DNA of 64,000 bases, from positions 317,501 through 381,500 of the forward strand of contig OX365956.1 of the NCBI GenBank assembly GCA_947247005.1. Direction: 5' to 3'. A program made the translations under genes and the position numbers. The notes under the pieces are model-generated. The model searched no databases, was not told the DNA's origin, and saw only the letters and a program-made list of their open reading frames with translations. Position 1 is the stretch's first letter; each line of letters starts with the position of its first letter. Origin of the DNA: Spisula solida. Its lineage: Eukaryota > Mollusca > Bivalvia > Venerida > Mactridae. Of this stretch, positions 22,725 through 34,970 are shown one piece after another.

Positions 22725-23348
22725 ATATATCCTTTCCGCTACCATAGCGTATTAATGCAGACTCGCCGGGATGGCCATTTCGGCCTTCCGTATTTTTCGA
22801 CCTAAATGCCCAAATTCGGGAATTTTGCTGTCATGGGTACACAGGCATCCCAGACTACAGGATATGACGGGCCCAGGGTCGTGCACAGGTTTTTGGGCCC
22901 GCTAGACCCCTTTAAAGAGGGCTTTGAACGTAGATTTTACAAAACTGAAATTACTGGTCCTACCCGCCATTGCGGTACGATTCCCTGTGGAATTGCATTA
23001 ACATTAAGCGCCAAAAAGTTTTTATTTTTCTATAGCAGGAATATAAGGCTAGACAAAGGGGTCAGGACCAATGCCCTAAAGGGGCCAAAAAGTAGGCCTG
23101 TCAAGCTAAAAAAAAAAAAAAGAAGAAGTTTTTCGCGCAAGGGTCACCGTCACATCGTCATTTCCGGTGACCTTTAGTCGAAATGTTGACAATTTTTTCT
23201 AATTTCGGTTTGAGGTAGGTGTGTATCATCCGGATGTATCGAGTTTTTATCAGTGCTGCAAGTCAATAGTGTCTCAGGGACGGGGTATAGGGACCATATG
23301 AATTTCTCATAACCCCCCAAAAAATCGTGGTAGCGGAAAGGATATACA
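22725..23348. mobile_element. candidate inverted-repeat element around a 123-residue frame
   Basis: ATATCCTTTCCGCTACCA near 22727 and its inverted counterpart TGGTAGCGGAAAGGATAT near 23331 bound about 620 bp. No convincing target duplication is visible. A plus-strand frame of 123 residues (22806-23177) ends in a Lys/Arg-rich stretch coded by an A-run at 23108-23121. I do not recognise it and suspect it is not a gene. Confidence 0.35.
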
Positions 23349-23423
23349 TTGTAAGTTGTTTTTCTCAATCAGCTCAATATAAGTCCGTACAAACTTAAGA
23401 TACGTGTTGTTATTAGAAAGTTT

Positions 23424-23545
23424 TTCAGTGTTTCTTACACAAGTAGAGATGACCTGGTTGGTAACCAAGATTTAGTCTCGCATGTATCGATGCTATACAC
23501 TGGACACGTTAAGGAACCAATGAGTCTATTCTGAAATAACTAGGG
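23424..23545 (+). mobile_element. diverged SINE central-domain fragment
   Basis: TTTTTCAGTGTTTCTTACAC, then GTATCGATGCTATACACTGG, then ACACGTTAAGGAACCAATGA run parallel to the SINE at 19961 (TTTCAGTGTTTCCCAC ... GTATGATGCTTTACATCGGC ... ACGTAAAAGAACC). The conserved GACGTTAAGC core is lost. No tRNA head found. Confidence 0.4.
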
Positions 23546-23747
23546 TAGCTAGACTGGTACCACGGTGCTACTATGAAATTTGTTGACCGTGTCGGATAAA
23601 TGAGAGAAGCGGTGTCAGTCTAAGGGAAGCGTACCACGTGTTCTGTCTCTTCCCGCAAAGGATAAAACCAAATGGTCACGCACTACGATTGTCTCGGTCG
23701 AACACAAAAAGTTAGTAAGTAAAAAGTAAAGTTTCAAGGTAGAATCA

Positions 23748-23955
23748 CAAATTGCTGGCTTAGAATTAGGTCGTAAGTACAAAATCAAAAATTTGAGAAA
23801 ACAAGAAAAAACTGTCTGAAAAATACTCTTAACTTATGTAAAAACATTCTTTTTAAACTTCAGTTCAGTTCGATTTTTTATAAAAATAGGCCCATAAAAA
23901 GCGCCGTGAGATGCAGATTTCAAATATGTAGGGTCTTATTACTCTAAGCCAGCGA
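23748..23955 (-). repeat. dispersed repeat, inverted relative to 46605-46815
   Basis: GGTCGTAAGTACAAAA, ATAGGCCCATAAAAAGC and GATGCAGATTTCAAATATG occur here in the same order and spacing as in the reverse complement of 46605-46815. The orientation label is relative to the other copy. No terminal repeats or coding region seen. Confidence 0.7.
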
Positions 23956-24820
23956 AATGTCGTTAGTGCTCAGTCGAATAATTCCGTAGTAGCAATACTC
24001 ATAACCCGCCATCTGCCACGTGATAGATGCTAAGTCACGTTGGATTCAATTAACAAGCTGCCTGGGTGGTGAGTATCACGATAAAAACGCAATATCCGAT
24101 TTGTTCATGAAATTCCAAGTAAATTTATATGTTTTAGTAGACACTGCTATGATAAAGCCACATAATGTGTTATAAATGATCAATTATTTAATAAAGTTCC
24201 ACCATGAAATGATCGTTAATTGATAATAATGCATGTGAAACATATCCATCATACCAATTTAAATCAACTGGGATTTATGAAACAATTATTTTAACATTAT
24301 AACGTGCCTTGATATAAAATATTTAAACCGTACTTGGTACAACATCTGTAAGAGTAAGATGAACATTGATAGGTTGTAATGCTTGGTTAAAACTTCGAAT
24401 GATATGACACACTTGATTACCTGTTCTTTGAATGGTTTAAGGTTATTCGATGGTCTTTGATCTACCTGTACAAGGTTCAATCGTGAAAGCTCGGCCATTT
24501 CCGTTTGTCTCCGGCAAATAAACCTCGTGTATAAGTGTAGTTATACACCAATATGATTCGCCTGCGTTATAAGTTCCAGCTACGTTCGCGTGAACGTAAC
24601 AAAGTATGCATCCGTCAATAAGATGGTTATTTTATCTTTCCCTAACAGTTTTTCTTATTTTTATGATCATACGAAGAAATATCATACAAGAAATACCTCA
24701 TATCTTTAAATATTATTCATAATTTATATTCAGGGGGGCTGCCATTTTCTAATCATGTGACTGGAAATAGTTCAATATGGCGCCTTGTTGTGTCAGAGGT
24801 CTATTGCAATGCAGAAAGGC
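23956..24820. other. non-coding stretch, nothing recognised
   Basis: No coding or repeat feature that I can support. Confidence 0.4.
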
Positions 24821-24823
24821 CGA

Positions 24824-25685
24824 GGTGATCAGAATGGTACAAGCTTTAGTAAACCTGTAATATTTGTGATGAATACATTTATGGTAATGATTTTGAAAGT
24901 TTTGCTCTTCTTAGATTTTGACAAAAACCCTTAAAAACTGAAATTTTACCAAAAAAGTTGGACTTTAACAACATAAAACTTTGCATACACGAAACTTTGC
25001 ATACACGAAACTTTGCATGTAAGGAATCATTTTAGACTGTGAGAGTTATTTGTATTTTTAAATATTAGTTTTGACCAAACATTAGTTAAACGAACAAAAT
25101 GGTTGATGAACATTCTGTTTGTTTTCGTACATGCAACAAACAAAACAACTCTTACAGAAGTGTCATGCCAACTTTCACTGCAATAGCTCGGTGACCTTTT
25201 TTCAATTAAAGCTTTAGTGCTTTCAGAAATGCTGAAAAGCATGGGGGTAACAAAATGAGTCAAGATTTTGCATACGATGTATTCAGTTTTTCAAAGGTGA
25301 GTATAATTAAAGATGAATACAGTTTTAGCTAAATGTTCTTTTGCATTCTTATGAAATAAATGCAAAAGAACCTTCCTCTTAAATACTCAGGATACTTTTA
25401 ACATAATATTACGTTTTACATACGTTGTTACCAGTATTCGCGAGTTGTTGTGTTTAAAAGAATTTGGAATAAATGCTCCGTTATGTTTCAGCTATAGTTT
25501 CTTCTGCATTCTTTTACTATATTAAAAATAGTAATTATAATCGCGAATTTAAGATATGTGAGGATGATGTAACATCCATTTTAAATGTGTTCGTACTCTC
25601 TGATCGCGGTAGCTAGACGCTTTCGATACGTTTTAGTTACACCGATTGTTAAACTTCCGCTCAACTGAAAAACCTTGGAACCACC
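24824..25685 (-). mobile_element. TTAA-flanked element, family T1, diverged copy
   Basis: In reverse orientation it matches the copy at 43679-44661 over most of its length: GTTGAGCGGAAGTTT, AATCGGTGTAA, GCGAATACTGG, AGGAAGGTTCTTTTGCATTT. Its right end GGAACCACC abuts TTAA (25686-25689); the left TTAA has decayed to CCGA. Near 24975-25018 there is a local triplication of AACTTTGCATACACGA. No transposase. Confidence 0.7.
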
Positions 25686-25849
25686 TTAACTTGATAAACA
25701 CTGACACTAACCAACCCAAAATATTTAAATAAGATAAAACGGACCGAACATTTTTCATCATCTGGACTACGTATGTTATTATTTTGGTTTGCTATCCAGT
25801 ATCCGCCGGTCATACCCTTCCAAGAAAACTTGACTTCAATGACGATTTT

Positions 25850-27480
25850 CCTCCACATATGGGGGAAGTTGCTGGTTCCTCCACATATGGGGGAAGTTGC
25901 TGGTTCCTCCACATATGGAGAAGTTGCTGGTTCCTTCACATATGGAGAAGTTGCTGGTTCCTTCACATACGGGGGAAGTTGCTGGTTCCTCCACATATGG
26001 AGAAGTTGCTGGTTCCTTCACATATGGGGGAAGTTGCTGGTTCCTCCACATATGGAAAGTTGCTGGTTCCTCCACATATGGGGGAAGTTGCTGGTTCCTC
26101 CACATATGGAGAAGTTGCTGGTTCCTTCACATATGGAGAAGTTGCTGGTTCCTCCACATATGGAGAAGTTGCTGGTTCCTTCACATATGGAGAAGTTGCT
26201 GGTTCCTTCACATATGGAGAAGTTGCTGGTTCCTTCACATGTTGAAAAGTTGCTGGTTCCTCCACATATGGAGAAGTTGCTGGTTCCCACACATATTGAG
26301 AGGTTGCTGGTTCCTTCACATGTGGAGAAGTTGCTGGTTCCTCCACATGTGGAGAAGTTGCTGGTTCCTACACATGTGGAGAAGTTGCTGGTTCCTACAC
26401 ATATGGAGAAGTTGCTGGTTCCTACACATATGGAGAAGTTGCTGGTTCATTCACATATGGAGAAGTTGCTGGTTCCTACACATATGGAGAAGTTGCTGGT
26501 TCCTCCACATATGGAGAAGTTGCTGGTTCCTCCACATATGGAGAAGTTGCTGGTTCCTTCACATATGGAGAAGTTGCTGGTTCCTACACATATGGAGAAG
26601 TTGCTGGTTCCTTCACATGTGGAGAAGTTGCTGGTTCCTCCACATGTGGAGAAGTTGCTGGTTCCTTCACATGTTGAAAAGTTGCTGGTTCCTCCACATG
26701 TGGAGAAGTTGCTGGTTCCTCCACATGTGAAGAAGTTGCTGGTTCCTCCACATATGGAGAAGTTGCTGGTTCCTTCACATATGGAGAAGTTGCTGGTTCC
26801 TTCACATCTGGAGAAGTTGCTGGTTCCTCCACATGTGGAGAAGTTGATGGTTCCTCCACATATGGAGAAGTTGCTGGTTCCTACACATATGGAGAAGTTG
26901 CTGGTTCCTACACATATGGAGAAGTTGCTGGTTCCTACACATATGGAGAAGTTGCTGGTTCCTCCACATATGGAGAAGTTGCTGGTTCCTTCACATATGG
27001 AGAAGTTGCTGGTTCCTCCACATATGGAGAAGTTGCTGGTTCCTCCACATATGGAGAAGTTGCTGGTTCCTACACATATCGAGAAGTTGCTGGTTTCTAC
27101 ACATATCGAGAAGTTGCTGGTTCCTTCACAGTTGCTGGTTCCTACACATATGGAGAAGTTGCTGGTTCCTACACATATGGAGAAGTTGCTGGTTCCTTCA
27201 CATATGGAGAAGTTGCTGGTTCCTACACATATAGTGAAGTTGCTGGTTCCTACACATATGGAGAAGTTGCTGGTTCCTCAACATATGGAGAAGTTGCTGG
27301 TTCCTTCACATATGGAGAAGTTGCTGGTTCCTTCACATATGGAGAAGTTGCTGGTTCCTCCACATATTGAGAAGTTGCTGGTTCCTTCACATATGGAGAA
27401 GTTGCTGGTTCCTCCACATATGGAGAAGTTGCTGGTAGAGAGGTTGCTGGTTCCTCCACATATGGAGAAGTTGCTGGTAC
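25850..27480. repeat. 27-bp minisatellite, about 60 units
   Basis: The unit is GAAGTTGCTGGTTCCTCCAC followed by ATATGGA, with C/T/A variation after GGTTCCT and A/G in CATATG/CATGTG. The first eight or so units include 28-bp and 25-bp variants, after which the period is a steady 27 bp with two 15-bp deletions near 27130 and 27435. Because 27 is a multiple of three, a plus-strand frame stays open for 575 codons (25773-27500, nine-residue repeat KLLVPPHME) and other frames are open in part. The variable codon positions change the amino acid and no domain flanks the array, so I call it a repeat, not a gene. Confidence 0.95.
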
Positions 27481-27499
27481 CTAGTGGAAGTGTAAGTTA

Positions 27500-30250
27500 G
27501 AACTGGTTAGAATACCGACCAGGGAAACTTGTTCGTGATTCAATCTCCGTATATATTTGATGAAATGTTGAAAAATGACGTTAAACCAGTACAACTAAGT
27601 AAAAGCAAGAGTCCCCCGTCTTTGTATGGACAGCAACACAATGTCACTTGGATAGTGGGTAAATCATATAATACTTCAGTTCAAACTGTACTTTGTGCTG
27701 TGTTGTGCTTTTTGACATAAGTGTCCTTATTACCAGCTTACGCAATTATGTTTCAGCTTGATATCAAATGTTTCTTATAATTATCTGTTCATCGTTGCAT
27801 GTCTATGGTTTCACGAGATAACCCGATAAATGTTCCCCATGTGAGCAAGTTACAGGCATTTATATTAAACCGTTTAATTATTCAAAACATGTAAATGGAA
27901 TAGCTCAGAACGCCCCAGCGAGTTTATGACTTGTATTTAATATAGTGTGTACTGTGGATAACCCGGCCGTTTTATGGATATGATTTAATGAAGTCTACTG
28001 CGCAGCCAATGTGATGATATAATGTTTCATTATCTGCAGCCTCGAGGTCGCATGTCTATAGACATGTATGCAGTGATATGTCTATGGATGAGCACGTGGC
28101 TGAGCATGAAGGCCTGATTGGCTAATGTCTCAGTCTGGCTTTCGACTTACTTCCAGTTTAAAGTAGCATTTCTAACACAACTAGATATCAGACTACCTCT
28201 TCTCGTCTTTTAAGACTATCTACAATAAGCGGTAAGCTTAAATTACCACTGTACATTAACTGTTACATACAGGTTTCAAGTAGAGTTGATTATGTAAGAT
28301 TAACCGGTAATAAAGTCGGTAATACTGGTCGGTAAATTATCTGGCCGCAGAAAACTATTTTACTTGCAGTTACATGTAGAGTGAGTTCATTAAAGTATCA
28401 ATATGAATGGAACACGGAACGAGTATGATCCCGAATTCTACATTTCTATCGTTCGTGTTTTCGTTTTTAGTTGTTCGATAGTCTAACTAAATTTGTGTAC
28501 ACGTTTCTACAATCGTTCAAAGTTTAGTGGATGAAACTTCTTTTCTTCCTACGCCGCCGCCAGGTGGTCCCCCTTTGCAATAGTAAACCGGTCAGCCAGT
28601 AATATTGCGTAACTACCTACGCGGATGTAAATCGGTCATGCAAAATAGTTTTTATACCATGCGGATCACATCGGTCTTTGTCGCATTGCAATATTTCATT
28701 TACCGAAGAAAGCAGAAACATCCGAATTTCACGGTGAACGCAAGGTAATTGAGACCATACCATACTTCTGAATGAACAGCACCTGTCTACCTCCCGGTCA
28801 ATAAATATACACGATTTCTATTTACTATTCATAGACCATGCATATCATTAACTCTGCCTTGGACAAAACATTGACTGATAAGCCAGTATATCTGTGTACT
28901 TTGTTTGTAAAGGTTACTATTATTTGTGACTTATTGAGATGATTTTAAGCATTAAAACTTGCAGATCAATATATATTCATATCATGCCAGAAAGTTACGT
29001 ATAATTTCTAGTACTAGTATATACGGATAGGAGTTTACATCAAGACATTCAAGCATGTATTATTAAAGAGTATATGCTAGTAATAAATGTACAAATAAAT
29101 CATAAGAAAAATACAGCTACATGCTCTTTAATTTATATTTCCCCTGCATTCATTCGAACAACTATAATGCTTTCGGCGCTTTGATTAATGTTTTTGCAAG
29201 AACGTTATAAAATATAAAATGAAAAGTGCGATTAATTGTAAAGAGGCTTTATTTAAAGCGAGTGTTTGGAATCGATTCACTATAATGCTGTTGTTCATTT
29301 TATTTTGTAATAAACCAATTTTATAGATTTTATTAACTTACAGTTTAAGATTACAAAATTTCAACTTCTGAATTTAAGTTTTTATGTTTTATTTTCGTGT
29401 TCAGTTTCTGTTTGCTGCTGTTCGTTCAAATGTCGTTATTTAATAAATGAACTTATATACACTTGACACGTCTAAAAATAGACATAGTGGTACTGTGTAA
29501 GTTTACCTGTATGTACAACTGGTGGAAGCTGGTTAAACCCAGATATTAGGACATACGCAGTTTAAACCACGAATACTGTTAGTTGTGTTTATGAAGTCAC
29601 AATTCAGAAAAATATTAAATCTTATTGGAAATGTAATATGCTTTGATCTGGTAATGAATGGACAGTCTGATAAAAAATAAGTATGGTTTATGCTGTAAGT
29701 AAACTTTAAAAATCCTAGACTCATATACGGGAAAAACGAACTCTGTAAAAAAATGGCGGCCGCGGTAAATTTGCACTTTGTCAATTTACATATTAGTTGG
29801 TAAAATTATTCGTTGGGATTTGATTTCGTGGTTGAGGTCATCCACGAAATCCACGAAATTTAATCCCCCACGAATATTAATGATTAAACAGTAGTCAATT
29901 CTGTTTAACATAAAATACCAAGTTTTAGTATTTCCTACAGGAATGTATCCGTTTAACCAACTGCAAGTTTAACCCCCACCAATGAGTCGCATGTCGAACG
30001 TGAACACGGTGCCGCTAGGCAGCCAAATGACCTTGACTTTTGACCCTTCCAGGTTCCCCTTTATACACATGGGTTAAGTGAAGCAATGTGGTTTATTCTT
30101 AACTTATAGCAATTGACCATTAATATAACCCGAGCCCTCTCGGTCCCCAGAAAGCACGAACCCTTACTCTAGGTCACCACTCACCACTACTCAAACAAAG
30201 CGACCACCTGTTCTAATCAATCAACATTTCGTTTGTGACTAACTTAGGAA
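27500..30250. other. long AT-rich non-coding stretch
   Basis: No gene or clear repeat. Near 29815-29875 a short palindromic area (GTCATCCACGAAATCCACGA) resembles the TTCGTGG-type motif seen at 3490 and 50960 and may be a fragment of a common repeat. Confidence 0.4.
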
Positions 30251-30251
30251 A

Positions 30252-30840
30252 CAAGAGCACCGCCTACGAGTGCTGGTCGCTCAACTTTCTCGTATTTGAT
30301 AGTAACCTTGCTCATTTGTGAGTGTAACAAGGGCAGATAACTCATAAATATAGGTCACATAGTTACCAGCCTTGTCAGTATATTGACTCCCTTTGTGATG
30401 GTGAATAACTTTTTTGAGTTTCAAGTAGTGAATATCTTTAAAAGTCTTTGAGAAATTGACATTTTTGTGTAAAAAATCTTAGTCAGAAAAGGAAATCACT
30501 CTTATAAAATGCAGAATATATTTGTTTCCTTTTGTTAGTAGATGAAGGTCATAACATTCCACAAATGTGTTGACTTTCAAGTTAAATGCTTTGATAGTGT
30601 CTGAGAAAATTAATTTTAAGTGTAAAAGTTTCCTCTAAGTCGAAACAAGGACAGATAACTCAATACATATATGTCACAAAGTTACCAGCCTTGTCGGTAT
30701 GGACTCCCCTTATGGTGGTGAATAAGTATTTAGAGTTTCAAGGGGATACTTTTGATAGTCTGAAAATGAATCTGATAATAAACTTCACGAACGTACACGC
30801 AGACGCCCACGTAGACGATCCCGTCACGACATTAGCTCGA
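30252..30840 (+). mobile_element. core-repeat element family II, nearly complete copy
   Basis: The head CAAGAGCACCGCCTACGAGT is followed by three core units starting near 30331, 30483 and 30647 (periods about 152 and 164 bp). Next come ACGCCCACGTAGACGATCCC and a start of the terminal hairpin (ATTAGCTCGA); the second hairpin arm is lost. This copy shows what the target at 8185/12899 looked like before insertion. Confidence 0.75.
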
Positions 30841-30844
30841 GATA

Positions 30845-31167
30845 AAATGTGCCATGTATACGTCTTTTGGGATTGTTTAATACTGTCTATTTTGATGGTA
30901 CATTAATTCTATACTAAATAGCCGCACACCATACATGTATATCGCCTTACATTATCACGTTATAAATAAATAATCTAAACTACTCGTTATAGAGGAATAT
31001 GACCAGTTAAAACAATGAAACACATCTTCAATGGAATCATTAATTACTAACTAATAGGATAACGATTTAAGCGAACCAATATCAGTATAAGGCATGTAAA
31101 TAAAGAGGACACGAATCATGCATAACATAGTTACTGTATCTACTATGACTACGGGTGAGAGACTGCG
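30845..31167. other. non-coding stretch, nothing recognised
   Basis: No feature supported. Confidence 0.35.
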
Positions 31168-31178
31168 GGGAGGAGAGG

Positions 31179-31488
31179 TTGTTTATTTGCTTTTATTTAT
31201 CCTCGCCACCGGAAATCCATATGGGCGAGGCCCCCAAATGGCTAGTCACTTTTTGGGGGATAGTGTATGATACAGAAGATGCCCCAGTTCCAGAAGCATC
31301 ACTGGTTCTTTTCCGTGCCGATGTAAAGCATCATACACGGGACCTCGCTTAACGTCGAAAGACTGCTAGTAATTTTAGTTATGTTAGGTTGGAAACACTG
31401 AAAAGCATTTCTGTCTGGAGTAGGAATCGAACCAACACATTTCAGATCAGCAGTCAGTAGCCCTTACCACTAGACCACTGGTCCACCT
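31179..31488 (-). mobile_element. tRNA-derived SINE with conserved central domain, copy 2
   Basis: This is the same family as 19961-20296 in reverse orientation: TTTATTTATCCTCGCCACCG at its 3' end, ACACGGGACCTCGCTTAACG in the centre and a degenerate tRNA-like head ending CCACTGGTCCACCT. An 11-bp duplication GGGAGGAGAGG flanks it (31168-31178 and 31489-31499). Box B carries a mutation (GGTTCGATTCC). Confidence 0.9.
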
Positions 31489-31499
31489 GGGAGGAGAGG

Positions 31500-31700
31500 G
31501 AATACATAGAGGATATTTGTTGATTTTGGTGTAAGATCGTATTTTATTATTTGCTTTCAATGGATTATGGAGATTTTTCAGTGAAATAAACAGTGAAAAT
31601 AACAGTGAAATTACCACTTTGTTATTTTCACTGTTTAAGAAGCTGGTTCCAGTATCATCACGGTGTATGATCAAACCTACATTGTTGGTACAAAAGTCGC
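31500..31700 (-). repeat. repeat E2, uninterrupted copy
   Basis: Read on the minus strand: TTTTGTACCAACAATGTAGG, TTTGATCATACACCGTGAT, GATACTGGAACCAGCTTCTT, then tandem TTTCACTGTTA units and CCATTGAAAGCAAATAAT. The same order occurs at 34971-35683, split there by another element. A 48-bp tail (31500-31546) matches the interior of that other element, not the E2 copy itself. Confidence 0.75.
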
Positions 31701-33560
31701 GTTTTCAACTCACTTGTTCGAACAAGCACCTAACTTTTCCTATTGATCTTGGATAAACAGCTTAAAGTGACGGTGTAGTGAACTTTTTTAATATCCATTT
31801 ACTCATAAATTTGGATTTAGTTCATACCTGGAATGGTTTTACGGAACCTCTCGAAGATGTAAAAATGTAATCCGCTCAAAATTAAGTCGAAATTTGCATC
31901 CGATGTATGAAAAAGAACGAACCTTCTGTTTCGTGTTACAGTAAAAAAAGTTGACATGTGTATTGAAAAAGTATTTGAAGAACGAATCCCATTATTTTTT
32001 TAATTGTTCTGATGTTCCATTTATACGGTAATAATACTTTGATATTGGGATAATCACAAAAAGCGGAAATAACCTTGGAACATGAAAATATCTTGCATTA
32101 ATTAACTTATGGTAAGTCACCTATATTGTTTGTATAAGGGCACCTACATTATGTCAAAATTTGTATTTTTGGCCGCCTCTGGCTGAATATAATTCGCCAA
32201 AATGATCTAGATCTTTCATTTGTCAGCATCCGATATAAGTTAGGTCGGAACTTGGTTACGTCATGATATCGCACGTGCTTTAATGCTATGTACTAGTCAA
32301 ATGAAATCAGAAGAAGGGTGGGAGAACTGGTGCGTGTTTTTCCCTTTCTAAAGCCCCCGCACTTCCATTTGAGGTTAGTTTCACCTCAAAATAGCGGGGA
32401 AATATAGGCGTGACTATACCCATGAGTTTATTGCTGTAGTTTAGCCGGCGATCTTCGTAGTTAGACCGACAGTAATTCATCTGCGATGTTTGCATACATC
32501 CAAAGATCAAGTAGAATTACAAATACCTATATTTAATTTAGGTTTTCACTGGTCTGAAATTCAGGAGAGTGACAATTTGCGGTGGGTTGACCAACTGTAT
32601 GGCCCTGGGGCAGGAATTTTACTAGATATTACAATCCCCGTATTTTCCCGAGGTTGGGTTCCGTGGTTTCAATTGACTGGTGCATTACATTTCACGCATC
32701 GAGTTTGTAGCTGCGTTTGAAGTTACTACATGTACAATGTATGTTGACCTGGCATATAGCTCCCCCTTCTAAAACCTCTCATAGTATGACTCCTTGCCAC
32801 AGTGAGGTGCATTTGAACAAAATCATGTGCTATTTCTTTTGCAAATGCCGGCTTGAATGATCGTTTTCTGTTGGAGTTTTTAGACACCGTCATCGTGTCA
32901 GACGTTTGGAGGATGCATTGTGAATCTTCTTTTTAATATTTAAGGATTCAGTGACCCGTCACACCTGAGTCCGGAGTATGTACACGGCGTCCCTAACGCG
33001 TAATTGTGGTCTATGCTGCATAACACGACGTGTACGCGTAACCAATGCATGTCATGCAGTAAATACAGCTCCCTTCCAACAGAGGAGTGCTAGCTAACGG
33101 TTTGGATACAGCTACTTGGAAAGCAGTATAGTGAAAGAGTCATAATCGGTGTGACAGCACAGCTTCAGTGCATTGGCTCTGAAAAATACAATGAGCAACT
33201 TTTCCAAAAATACACGATTGCCATTTCTTTTACGATTTGGCATATTGATGTGGTATTGAAGGAACAGCGTATTACCGAATCATGGCGTTAAGTATTGATA
33301 ACTATTTCAACAACTACAGAACTGGATTTAATTGCTTTATATTGTAAATAACTCGACCCTGGACTCAAAAAGTCACGAAGTCAATAAAGCATACGTCTGT
33401 CTTATGCACGTAAAACTGTCAGACACTTTCTTCTCATGGACAAAATATACTGCCCACTGACTGCCACAGGAATAGCTGATCACTTTATTCCAGTGCGCTC
33501 TAAATTTCATTATTACTACATGTACCTACGTCCTTTGGTTTCTCAGCCACATGTCAAGTC
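31701..33560. other. non-coding stretch, nothing recognised
   Basis: Short open frames (32307-32510 minus, 32490-32720 plus) have no recognisable domain. Confidence 0.4.
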
Positions 33561-33760
33561 CAGACCTTACATTTTCAATAGGGTTTAAGCCCCGAGACTA
33601 AAACACAGTTTCCACCGTGTCAAAGTTTGTTGTCCACAAATCTATTAAGGAAAACTCCAATTTGCATAAACAGACCTTACATTTTCTACAGTGTTTAAGC
33701 CCCGATACTAAAAGCGCGATGCCGATTGTTATCCGCAGATCTATTACGTCACTGAATGAC
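33561..33760. repeat. 110-bp imperfect tandem duplication
   Basis: CAGACCTTACATTTTC...GTTTAAGCCCCGA.ACTAAAA...AGATCTATTA-type sequence occurs twice, starting at 33561 and 33671. Confidence 0.75.
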
Positions 33761-34020
33761 AACATGGGCGAGATCCTGACGTTGATTATTAGCGAAATTA
33801 ATATTGTCAATTTTTCGCCGGGCTGATGGAACCTGCTGAAAGTCACCGAAGTGTCAGCTTTACGTCAATCGATTTCGTATTTTTGCTTATGCAGACTTTC
33901 AACACTTCTGCTCGAAGATCTGGCAGTAAAACTGTTGCTAAATTATGCTTCGACAACGGAAACAATCGGAATGAAAATGGTGCTTAAGCATGTCATCTCA
34001 ATGAAGATTTTACATAATTA

Positions 34021-34186
34021 CAGTGAAGTTCCGCTAACAGGACCACTTCAATTATTTCGAAATCATGCAGATTTTTGCAATGTTGTGGTCCCAAAGTATT
34101 AAATTTAGAACAAAAAAGGTCCGCTATTAAGACCGATTCGCTAATAAGACCACTTTTTGACTGGTCTTATTAGCGGAACTTCACTG
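34021..34186. mobile_element. 166-bp pogo/Tigger-like MITE
   Basis: Inverted ends CAGTGAAGTTCCGCTAA (34021) and TTAGCGGAACTTCACTG (to 34186) are flanked by TA on both sides (34019-34020, 34187-34188). The inner GCTAATAAGACC motif is typical of pogo/Tigger-type terminal repeats. Too short to code. Confidence 0.8.
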
Positions 34187-34188
34187 TA

Positions 34189-34965
34189 GCAGCAAGCAGT
34201 GTCAAATTTTAAAGTGACCTTCTAATCCCCGACCTTAACATTTAAGCCAAGTGTGACTATGTGAGCTTATCGGTCTCCATTCTCTGTCATTCGGTAAGAA
34301 TACACCTTTTTAAATATTAAGTATGCCTTTTATGGGTATTTTGTATAATTATTCAACTTGCTGTGTGGCACGATGGTCGAGAAGACACTTGGCAATGTCT
34401 GTAACACAAATCTACATAACTAACCCTCCTATACTGAAAAGAATAGCTAGTCATAGGCTTAGAAAACTCATGTACGAGTAGTTGCTGAATACGTTATAAT
34501 ACTTAGTGACTAAGTGTTTCCGAAATAACGGAGGTGCCATTGTTTAGTGCTATACGTAAAATATAGGTGCTTTGTATTTTGATAAAATCGTGTTTTAAGA
34601 GAAGATATTGATTTTAGAGGATGATTTCTTTTCTTTTACTGTTGCATTAGATAAAAATCTGAATATATAGGTAAAAACTATGCACAAAATATCACATGTT
34701 TTAAAAATAATTGCAAAAAACGATTGCCATTTCCCGATTTGGTAAAGCAGTACTCAAACTGTAACCCTTATTTTGCGGAAACTGCTGAAGCTTTTCATTT
34801 TGTTTTCATGCAGATGGAAGCTTAAATGTTTCTGATGCTCCGTGGTAACTTTAGTTAAATCATCTAAAGTCTCTAAAGTAGAATTTGTTCAATTTTCCGT
34901 GACCTCATACGTGTGTTTTTTCGTTTTTTGTACGTAAAAGTTCGTTGCTTATACCAAAAAGTGAA
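34189..34965. other. non-coding stretch, nothing recognised
   Basis: No feature supported. Confidence 0.4.
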
Positions 34966-34970
34966 GGCAA

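Noticed and set aside
25850..27480. CRISPR-like array of short repeats
   Set aside because: Units are contiguous 27-bp copies with no unique spacers, and the genome is eukaryotic.
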